From Rhea pennata (Eukaryota > Chordata > Aves > Rheiformes > Rheidae): DNA of 64,000 bases. The stretch lies in contig NC_084663.1 of assembly GCF_028389875.1 (NCBI RefSeq), positions 18,490,666 to 18,554,665 of the forward strand, written 5' to 3'. Position 1 is the first letter of the stretch; the number at the start of each line of letters is the position of its first letter. The translations under genes and the position numbers were made by a program. The notes under the pieces are model-generated. The model made no database searches. It worked only from the letters and a program-made list of their open reading frames with translations, and was not told the DNA's origin. Of the stretch, positions 12,553 through 21,799 are shown piece after piece.

Positions 12553-12664
12553 CCGCGCCCCCCCCGCGGCGCAGCGGGCGCTGTTGCGCAACCTGCGCGG
12601 CGCGGCGCGGCCGCCTCCCCGCCCCCGCCGCGGCGCGGCTCCCGCGGCTGCCGAGCGCTGATTC

Positions 12665-12781
12665 ATGGGGCCCCGCGCCCGCCGCCTGGGCGAGGAGAGC
12701 GCGGCGCTGCCGCCGCCGCCGCTGCCGCCGCTGCCGCCGCCGCCGCCGCCGCCGCTGCCGCTGCCCCCGCGCGGGGTGTGA
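12665..12781 (+). promoter_or_regulatory. upstream ORF 2 (38 codons, Pro/Leu repeat)
   Basis: ATG at 12665 has T at -3 and G at +4, a middling context. The frame begins MGPRARRLGEESAA and then reads almost only CCG (Pro) and CTG (Leu) codons to CPR-like end residues PPRGV and TGA at 12779-12781. Polyproline stretches are known to slow ribosomes, so a regulatory role is plausible if this is leader RNA. That role is inference. Confidence 0.45.
12708..12763. repeat. CCG/CTG trinucleotide repeat
   Basis: About 56 bases of CCG triplets with interspersed CTG. In the frame of the ATG at 12665 it is a Pro/Leu repeat. Length polymorphism between individuals would be expected. Confidence 0.85.
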
Positions 12782-12882
12782 AGCCCCGGCCCCTCCTCCG
12801 CAGCCGCGGGCTCGCCCGCCCTGCTCCGGAGTGTGGTCCCTGCCGGGGAGCCGCCGCGCCGGGCGCACGGAGGGAAGCGTTG

Positions 12883-12930
12883 ATGCATCGCTGTGGAAAT
12901 TCATTGTGTGACTTTCTGGGTATTTACTGA
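12883..12930 (+). promoter_or_regulatory. upstream ORF 3 (15 codons) just before the main start
   Basis: ATG at 12883 in weak context (T at -3) opens a frame reading MHRCGNSLCDFLGIY and stopping at TGA 12928-12930, 13 bases before the main ATG. Such a short gap leaves little room for reinitiation. Whether it is used depends on leader structure, which is not known. Confidence 0.45.
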
Positions 12931-12943
12931 GTTTCAGACCGAG

Positions 12944-13034
12944 ATGCAGCTCTTGAAAGCTTTATGGGCACTAGCAGGAGCAGCGATCTGCTGTTTTCTT
13001 ATATTTGTCATCCACTCACAGTTTCTTAAAGAAG
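12944..13034 (+). CDS. first coding exon of an unidentified signal-anchor (type II) membrane protein
   Basis: The exon starts at ATG 12944 (context ACCGAGATGC, G at -3) directly after the CpG island and ends at AAAGAAG|GTAATT, so the donor is at 13035. It encodes 30 complete codons plus one base (phase 1). The peptide begins MQLLKALWALAGAAICC and ends FVIHSQFLKE. It has one positive residue at position 5, a continuous hydrophobic stretch over residues 6-23 with a Cys pair at 16-17, then a polar tail (H24, S25, Q26, K29, E30). No signal-peptidase site is evident. Short cytosolic tail, single TM and stem is the layout of Golgi type II enzymes such as glycosyltransferases and sulfotransferases, but I do not recognise the protein and this class is inference. 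A secreted or type I protein is possible. A weak acceptor (TTTCAG ending at 12937) means it could be exon 2 behind a non-coding exon. No further coding exon is convincing within the window, implying a first intron longer than 50 kb. Confidence 0.75.
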
Positions 13035-13234
13035 GTAATTATATCTGCATGTCTGCGTACCCTGTTCTTTAATACTAAGGTCTGTACGAGGTGCCTAATT
13101 ATTTTTACTGTTTCCAGTATGTTCTATTTACGGCAGTGGTTTTACGCTGTTTTTTTCTTTCCTTTTAAAGCCTTCTCATTTTTGTTCCTTTAGCAAGTAG
13201 GTAGCTTTAGGCTTGCATTCTTGGTAAATGTGTG

Positions 13235-13283
13235 CATATATATATACATACATACATACATATATATATGTACACACATATAA
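13235..13283. repeat. TA/CATA microsatellite
   Basis: Mixed TATA, CATACATA and TATATATG units over about 50 bases. Confidence 0.85.
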
Positions 13284-16200
13284 ATTTGTATAATGATTGC
13301 ATTCTGTGTTTTACAGTCAGTTTCTCATTTCCTTACGGGGCATGTATAGCGCGTAGAAAATATTTGTTGCTATCAGATGACCAAAGAACAGTAGTCATCA
13401 TGGGAGTATTAATAAACCAAAAAATCCTAACAAGTAAACGTCTTATTTTTATACCAAATCAATAGGCATCTTCTCCCTCTTCCTTGTTCAGAAAATTTTC
13501 AATAGATGGCACTAAAGTTCTATGGAAAGGGCAGGGCAGAGCAAATCCTGGGCATTCAGCATCTTTCTTCTTGCTGCCCCAAAACTGGAAGAGGCCTTTG
13601 CCTGGTTTCAGGGTTCCTGTTTTTTCCACCTTGTGGTCAGAAAATTTTGATTTCAGTTCACTGGAGAAAATAATTCAGGTTGTGTGGTAGTCTCATCTCC
13701 ACCTCCTCGCCTTTCTTTCTACTTGCTTGAGTTGGGTGGAAAAAAAAATCCTCTTTGATTAGCTAGAGGAATTTTACTGGGGAGTAATCCCCCCCCCCCT
13801 TTTTTAGCTTTCCTTCTTTAGGAAATTCACTCTTCTGCTGAAAAAAAATATTCTGCGGCCCTTTTTTTAAGACAAACTGTAATCTGAGATACAAATGAGA
13901 ATCTGAAGAGATGTACGTATATTTTGGGTTGTGTGCGGGAAAGATCAATGCTACTCTTGAAGCAGTGTTAACAAAAATAACGCAAATATATGAGATTTTT
14001 TTTGTGTGAACTCATTAATTCTTTTTCAGCATTTTAATGTAGTTCAGATTATAACTGCCTGAGTATTGAACATGGCACAGTTTTGAATGCTGGCTGTGCA
14101 AAACAGGGGGAAAAGAAAAACCCAAAACTTCTATGTGACTGGGACAAAGTTTCACTCAAGACTGGGCGAAGTGACAACCTTGCAACCCCTGGAGTATCGC
14201 TACTGGTGTTTAATTTAGTGTCAGTGCAGAAAACCACTCACTGTACGTTTTTGAAGATCTTTTTTTGTGAAATGAGCAAAACTTGATTTGCTTGATTTGG
14301 TTAGTTAGGAGGAATTTATCCAGATAACCACATTAAGGGATGTGCCAGAGATTTCTCCTTTAAGAAATTGCCCATGCTTTAATTGCTCTCTGTGTGTAAT
14401 GCCTCCCACATACTCACTTATTTAACATTCTTTTAAAATGCTTCTACTAGCGTATTTATATATCTCTGTCTAATGAGGTGACTCTTTTTAGAGTATTCTG
14501 AAGAAAGAAATATTGCTAGTCATTTCAGAACGTTTTTTTTTGTCGGTGTTTGCCATTTGCTGTTATGTTTCTTTTTTTTCTTTTTTTTTTTCTTTTTGCT
14601 CTCTCCCATGGCTTGATTTTTGAGACCTCATTACCGGAAATAATCTAGACAGGAAGAAGCATTTTGTTTCACTGGAAATATTTCTTCTTGCACTCTAGGA
14701 GTAGAAAGATAGGAAATTTATATAAAAAAAGCCCAGAAACTGTGGCCACACACCAAGGACTTTAACAAATTTCACAGTGCTTTTCCTCCAGCGTTTATAG
14801 CTACTCTTACTGTGGACTGCATAGAGTAAACTGATGTGCTCTGAGCTTGTTGGATAACTTAATTGCATCATTTTGTTTATTTTTGTGAACAAAATGTTTC
14901 TGTTTTGTTTAACCCTGAGAACTATATACTTACTGTAAATACAGATTGCATGTATTGGCTTAGTTGTCAGCCTTTTCTTGACGAGTGTTAATCTTCACAA
15001 TAGCATTTTGACCCCTTTTGTATAATTACTTCGGCAGTGTGTGTCTTCCTCTCTGTAGTTTCAGAGAGAGCACTGAACTGTTCAGTGGAATTGATTGAAA
15101 CTCCATATGGTATAACTGACTTTTTCTTTATCAAGAACTTTTAAATGCCTAATAAAATTTGATTTTTGGGCGTGTAATATATTAAAATATAGGTATTTAA
15201 AAGATGTAAAAATACATAGGAGATTTAAGTGCATATATATTGGAAAAGATTGCAAAGCCAAGATTTAAATTTTCTTTCTTTTTTCATTTTAAAACCTAAT
15301 TTTTATATCCTTTGTAAGAAAAGAAGGAAAAAAAGCATAAGGAAAGGAATAGCAAATCATTTAATCTTATGTCTACCACAGTAGTTTACTGAATAAATAT
15401 ATACAAAGAAGAAAAGTATATCTGAGATGGCTGCTATGTTACCTTCAGAAGATTTGGACTTTTTCTGATATTACACCTGCCCCTTTACATTAAAATTTTA
15501 TGGACAGTTAGAATAGTGTGTCTCATTACATGTAATGTCATTAGACTGTTGATTTCCTGACAAAAAGATTAATTTCCCATCGGAGCCTAACGGGCTGCAT
15601 GGGCTCATTGTTTGTAACTCGGATGTGTGGTCAAATTCCTAAGTTAAATGCTTGGACGTTTTCATTTGATTATTTCTTGTGGAAAAGGATAATTTCCTGC
15701 AGCCCCAAACAACAAACAAGTAAAGCACCAGGTCGCCTAGCCTGATCAGATTAGCTGACACCACATATCTCCTGAGACAACTTGACACTACAATTTCATA
15801 CACCGAGCGTTTCTTTTGGATGTAAGACAATTAATTTAAGAAGAATGGCATGTAAAATTAATTAAAAATCTGCCTTAACTTTGCATATTTTGTAATATTT
15901 ATTGCTTATTATTTCTCCAGAGGCAGGTGTTAATAGAAAACTGACATAATGTTCACTTTTCTAAACATCTCAAAATGATAGCATTACCACATGCTTTTTC
16001 TGTATTCATTTGTCTTTTACTCACTTGGAATTAGTGATGTTATCTGTTATGTTCAACTCTCATCATGTATTCACAGTTTTTTTTTTTTTATATATATAAT
16101 TTCAGTTGTTCTGCATGGTCATAGAGTGTGGAAGTTTCATTATATCCAGCTAAAACTTATCAGAACCAAATCCACAATCACACTTATAAATATGAGGTTG

Positions 16201-18073
16201 TGTGTTGCAACTGTCAGCTGTAGAGTTTTTAATTAGTCTTTTTGGTTCCTGTGCTAAACTTACATTTTTTTTCCAAGTAGATCTGTATTGACCTGTGGTG
16301 TATCTTACGTTATTTTATATACGTTTTGGAATTAAGGCAATTTAGAGTAGTATTACAGTACTGAAGTTCAAATCGTATAAGGTACAATGAACGCCTTTTT
16401 CGAGATGAGTGGGAAAGAGCTGTTTAAATGTCTATTTTCATGAATATGTTTTTTTCTGAGAAGTGAAGAATAGGTGACACAGGGTGCCATTTTTCCACAC
16501 TCAGGCTTTTGTGTGGAAATACAGGTCGTCCTGTGGCTAATCCGTTCCCCTATGTCCAATCTGTCCTTCAGTGTTTCTAAAAGATGAATAGAGCTGTGAA
16601 CCGAGAAAAGGGTATTGTGATATATAATTGCAGTCCCATGCCTGTCTGTCTCTCTGCAGAGCAGTTTAACATACTGTAGTCTGTTGCAGTCAGTATGAGG
16701 AGGTGTTAAAAACAGAACTATTTAAAACTTTTTGTGGGCACCACTCAGGATGGTAGAAATTAAACTAAAGAATTATATTCAATACCTGCGTCTTATTTAA
16801 AATGATGTGGAGCCTCTTTCTTACAGTTTAACCTATTTTAGCAAAGAGAAGAGCTGTAAAGCATTCCAAATTGATGAGTGCTGTGCACCTTGTTGGGGGA
16901 ACGCCTCTACCCCAAACAAATATCCGTTTCCCCCAGGGTGACATTTACCACTCAGTGCAGAAAGGTAAAGGACACAGTTTTAAAATGTGTCTTTGAATCT
17001 CATGTAAAGAAGTTCAGTTAGGGGATAACTTTGGAAGGGTGGGCATATATCACAGCCAGGGAGCGTGGCAGCCTTTAATATGCTTTAAAGTTTTGTTTAT
17101 TTTATCAATGTAGGTAAGAAGCTGAAATGTTTAACCTGCTAAGGATGATTCAATATTTTGAAAGGTTTAGGAGATAAAAGTGCTGGGTCTACACAGAAAC
17201 ATGGATTCAGCCTCAAGAATGTTAAAAGTTCAGAGGATCAGAACATTCAGATGTCAAAACTACATTCTTAGTGCGTTAGGTAGGTGTTTTGTAGTAAGCT
17301 GTGTAAAATGCGATGATTTTGCATTTATAGCCTGCAGCAATTAAGTAGAGATAAAAGAATTCTGGTGCTGGTGTTATGGTTATAAAACGGAATTTTAGTA
17401 TCACTTGTACAGATTTGATATATACTTGTTTATACAAATATGGTATCTCTTCACATCTCATTCTGCAATTTTAGCACATCTCATTTCATAATTATAATTT
17501 TTCTTTATCTTGAGTAAAAGTTACGAGTTACATTCCTGTTGGCACTTTTCTGTCAAACATATTTTGAGGTCTTAGTATCATACTCGCAAAAAGACTGCAA
17601 CATTTCATAAGAATGTATTTAATCCTTTTAATAACTTGGTTTAGGTTTGTACTTGAGAATAGTATCTTTATTTTGTCACCCTCTACAGACATAAATATTT
17701 TAATTTTCTCTAAAAGTATGGAAAATATTTTATATGTTTTTGTGTTCCTAGGGTGTACATTTTTCAACTTAAACTATTAAGGCAACGTTATTCTGTTTAT
17801 CTATATAATCCCAAGAAGCTCTACTACAGCTAAGCCAACATTTGAAAAAGTCTTGATAATATACCTGAGACTTTTTTTCTCATAACTTTCCAAAAATATA
17901 TAATACTATTCATATATTCTCAAAGCTTCATACAATGTGTAAAACATTTTGAGGAAATGATGCATCTTCAAAACCTTTTGAGATTTTGGCCCTCAAAATT
18001 TTGCTGGAAAGAATTTAAATATGATGTAGCATGATAGATTATATTGCCAACCTTTCATTCTTTTAAAAGGTCT

Positions 18074-18101
18074 TTCTTTCATATTTTAAAATATGAAAGA
18101 A
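18074..18101. repeat. 28-bp perfect palindrome
   Basis: The left arm TTCTTTCATATTTT is followed without spacer by its exact reverse complement AAAATATGAAAGAA. It could form a cruciform. No transposon body is recognisable around it. Confidence 0.85.
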
Positions 18102-20239
18102 TATTTCATAAAATGACTGGGAACAATTGAAGTAAGAGGATTGTTCCTAAGAATTTGAGGGTAAGGGAAGAGTTTAAGTTTATGACAATGTTCTTTTTCA
18201 GTTTGCCCTTTTGTACTTAACTTGTGTCTCAAAACAGTAAGATACCTTGCATACCAGATGTGCTGCATGTGTTACCTATATATAATAAAACTAAGCTGAG
18301 GACAGTGTGTCCAGCTGCAGATTTGTTTTTTTAATGTTTTGTCACTTCTAACATATTGTAGTATAATTCTTTTCTCAAGTTTGTCTTTTATATATTGTTT
18401 GTCCAGTTTGTGGAGAGGCAAATATGAATCAGATTATCACAGCAGCTTGTCAGACTAGAGAGGGACACTGAATGCAAAAGCAGAACATTTCTCTTCCTCT
18501 CCAGACAAGATTTCACAGTTTTTGTCTTTTTTTTTTAATAAAAAACTTGAATAAATTCTGCACGAGGAAAGAAAATGTGAAGGGTAACCAATCTGTTATT
18601 TTTGTCTTAACAATTTTGAATAGTTTTTTGGCAAGTCAAGTAAAATTAAGAAGACTCAGTTCAGTTGCTGTTTAACAATAAGGATCCACAATAGGACTGA
18701 AACAGAATAGAAAGTCATGCTTTGAAATGAAGTAGCGTTTGGATGAAAAAAAGCAAAAGTATTTTTTTTTTTAAAGGTAAGATTAGAGTAGCATAGTGGT
18801 TAAAAAAGTTATACAAGCTAAAGTTCTTAATAATTTTCTTTTGGGGGGCTGAGTTGGGGGGTTCTTTATCTGGCATTTGCTGTGCCAAGATATACGAAGA
18901 GGGGAAGCCTGTCAGGTTTTCTCCCCATAGAAGGCAGCTTTGGATCAATCTCTGCTTTTCGAGTAAGGAAAATGAAAGATGTGTGTGTTATTCATAGAGA
19001 AGTAGACCATAGATGGAACTGAAAACCCTACTTTCACTGAGCTGGATGACAAAAGGAATTAGTAACACATTTTTGGTAGCCTTTTTATGACTGCCTGTCT
19101 CCATGCCCCCAAAACACAAATGAGAAATTATTGACCTTTCTCAGTATTTATCGGCACGCTATCTATTTTTAAAGGCTGTGCTATAGGCTGGCATGATTCA
19201 CGTTATACAAAAGTGCATGTTATTAGATATGTTGACTAATTTATTTTTCTTGTTTCTAAGCAGGCCTTCTCTTTTCTTGGCACACACTTTTGGTCATTAC
19301 TATATCAAAAATAAAGCTGGAATAAAACCAAGACACACATGCACTGAGATTTTTTTTAACTGAATCTAAAAGAAAGCATAGAAAAAAACCCACATGTAAT
19401 CCATACATTTAGAGCTGAAGAAGTCAAGGTAATATTGGCAAAGCCTCCGTGTCTTTAATTCACTGATAAAAGAATAGGTAGCATTCCCCTCTTCTGGAGA
19501 TATATTAACAATTTTATATAAAGTCATATGAAGATAAGGGATAATACAAGTTTTTGCGCTAAGGATAATGATAGTATTTGTTTTCTGGTAGTATTTAGAT
19601 GTTCCGGTTGAGGCCCATTGGATATCACTGGCCAAGTACAATGTATTCTCATACAAGTCCAAGCCAGGGATCTATTACACTTAGTATGTGGATTTTGCCA
19701 AAGATGTCTTTTGCTCAAAAATCGTATGTTCTCACCGCTTGTAACTTGTATTGATAGGAAATTCTGTTTAATGGCAAAATATGTTTGTTTATATAAATAT
19801 GATTTTTTTAATACCTGTTCTGGAAATACAACGTAATATAATGAATCTGCATATTCATTATATTTTACATTTGGCACTACCTCAATTCACAAGTAAATGC
19901 TTGTCAGAACAATAGATCTTCCTGCTAATTATTGTTAGTCTTGTGAAAAGCAGCGAGTAATGCGTTTGAAATATATCCAAACAGCAAATTAACGTATAAG
20001 TAACTACAAGAAATAGTGTAATAGATCAATACCTGTTGAACTGTTTTCTAAAAGTAGATGTTGTACTAATGTGTTTTTTCATACGAGTGATTTATTATTT
20101 TGATTGTATGGAGAAAAGTAAAGGATTATGTTGGTTTATCGGATGAAATATTGTAGTGATAATAGACCAGCATATTGTGGACCTCAGTTTCTCTCGGAGG
20201 TGCCACAAGGCCGTATGGTATTCCATATTCTAGATATTT

Positions 20240-20735
20240 AATTGCAGTAAGATAATTGAGGAAAGATATAGGCCAATTGAAGTGGATCCACAGGAGAGCA
20301 AGGCAATAACCGAAACTCTAGAAGATATGACCTAGAAAGGAAAGCTGAAGAGACTGGGGTTATTTAGTTCAGAGGAGAGACTACTAACATGCAGAGAGTT
20401 TTCAATTGGAATAAAATGCTGCCTTAAAAGTAACAAACTATGGTCTCTCTAAGCTGGGAAGATCACAGTTGGCAGGTACCAACTGATTTGAGGAGGATTT
20501 AGATTAGAAAATGGGGAAAAAAAATTGTAGCAGGGGAAATTTATGGGGAAAACTTCTTAGTGGTAGTAATCTCTTCCAGTGCTTAATCTTGGGAAATAAA
20601 TGAAATGATTAACACAGAGTTCTACTTTCAGGTTTCCAAGTATCTGTTAGGAATAGCATAGGACAAGCTGAAGCAGAGAGGGAGACTGGGTAACCTCTTG
20701 AAGTCCCTTAGAGCCTTATCCTTTATAGGATACTA
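20240..20735 (+). mobile_element. ancient CR1-like LINE 3' end
   Basis: Degenerate match to the 3' part of old CR1-like elements: GAAAGCTGAAGAGACTGGGG, TTATTTAGTTCAGAGGAGAG, and near the end GAGACTGGGTAACCTCTTG followed by AAGTCCCTTAGAGCC. It is far more diverged than the CR1 that begins about 45 bases downstream, so the two insertions differ in age. The 5' edge is uncertain. Confidence 0.65.
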
Positions 20736-20938
20736 ACCTCCAAAATGTTGGTTTACCTGAAACTTATTTAGAAAACTGAAAGTTATTTAAACATTTTGGG
20801 CAGTTTCCTGTTGACTAACAGAGCATCTTGCAGCAGATGCTGCCCTACAGGTCTCAGGCTGCAGGGGGTGGTTAGAGCCTCTCCAGAAGGCCTGGACTGA
20901 TGGTTCTGTGCTGTTGTTGAGGGTTTGTGTGGTCAAGT

Positions 20939-21791
20939 CAAAGAGATGCAGGATGAAGTCAGTAGACTGCGAAGCATGCAAGACAGTGAGCAGGAGATAG
21001 GGCATTCTCAGAGACTGTACTGCTCCCTGAGTCCCAATCCCCTGCAGCAGGGGAGTTGCTGGAGGACTCTGTGAAGCGTGAAATAGTTCAGCACAGCATG
21101 GTCGAAGAAGGCTGGAAACTAGTTGCTTCTTGAACAAAAAGAAGCAAGGCCCCTAATCCTCCTGTAGACTTGGAGATGCAATTGAAGAACAGGTTTGGTG
21201 CACTCCAGGATGAGGAGAACCCAAGCCTCAGGGGAAGCAACTGGGCTGTCTGACCCTGTGCCATGTGTGACCACTTGGAAGAGGTGACGAGTGGCTGTAG
21301 TGGGAGATTCCATGCTGAGGGGGGTGGAGGTGCCTATCTGCTGATGTGACCCTTCCTCTAGAGAGGTTTGCTGCCTGCTGGGGGCGAGGATACGAGATGT
21401 GTCTGAAAGGCTACCAAGGCTTGTCCCCTCATCAGACTACTACCCTCTGCTGCTCTTTCATGTGGGTGCTAATGATACAGAGAGCATGCTGGAAACAATC
21501 AAAGAAGACTTCAAGGCCTTGGGCATGGTGGTCAAGGGTCTGGGAGCCCGGGTGGTGGTCTCATTGGTCCTGCCGATTAGGGGGAGGCATGGGAGGAGGA
21601 GTAGGAAGATTTTCCAGATCAACAGCTGGCTATGTCACTGGTGTTGGCAACAGGGTTTTGGATTCCATGACCATGGAACATGGTTTGAAGATCAACAACT
21701 GGTGGGGAGAGATGGGACTCACCTCACCAAGTGGGGCACATTTGCCTTTGCAAACAGGTTGGCCAGCCTAGTAAAGAGGGCTTTAAACTAG
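20939..21791 (+). pseudogene. CR1 ORF1 pseudogene (coiled coil plus GDSL-type esterase)
   Basis: ORF1 of CR1-clade LINEs encodes an RNA-binding/chaperone protein that often carries an SGNH (GDSL) esterase domain. Here the N-terminal part reads EMQDEVSRLRSMQDSEQEI and later DLEMQLKNRFGALQDEE in one frame, heptad-like and charged. After a frameshift around 21230-21290 the esterase follows: VVGDSMLRGVEVPIC (block with the nucleophile Ser, 21297-21341), an in-frame TGA at 21342-21344, then ARIRDVSERLPRL, LLLFHVGANDTES, and the C-terminal DGTHLTKWG block with the Asp/His pair, ending at TAG 21789-21791. All esterase blocks are present, so the nonsense change at 21342 is the main lesion of this domain. 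Other stops lie further upstream in the coiled-coil part. Confidence 0.85.
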
Positions 21792-21799
21792 GTAGGAGG

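Larger units (their letters stand above)
11230..12870 (+). promoter_or_regulatory. CpG island: promoter and 5' leader of the downstream gene
   Basis: About 1.6 kb of extremely GC-rich, CpG-dense DNA, sharply bounded by AT-rich sequence on both sides. It runs almost to the start codon at 12944, so it is most simply the CpG-island promoter plus 5' UTR of that gene. Long open frames cross it on both strands (over 400 codons), but they are Arg/Ala/Pro/Gly-rich and overlap each other in several frames, as expected where stop codons are rare. I see no TATA box and cannot place the transcription start. A consensus-like donor (CCGGTAAGG, GT at 11837) could serve an alternative non-coding first exon. 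Confidence 0.9.
13035..20239 (+). other. start of the inferred long first intron
   Basis: Begins at the GTAATT donor. The sequence is AT-rich with no exon-like segment that I can support. It contains the microsatellite and palindrome listed separately and a C11 run at about 13789-13799. Confidence 0.55.

Noticed and set aside
11233..12911. Very long open frames across the CpG island on both strands, up to about 500 codons
   Set aside because: They overlap one another in several frames, consist mainly of Arg, Ala, Pro and Gly, and simply reflect the lack of stop codons in GC-rich DNA.
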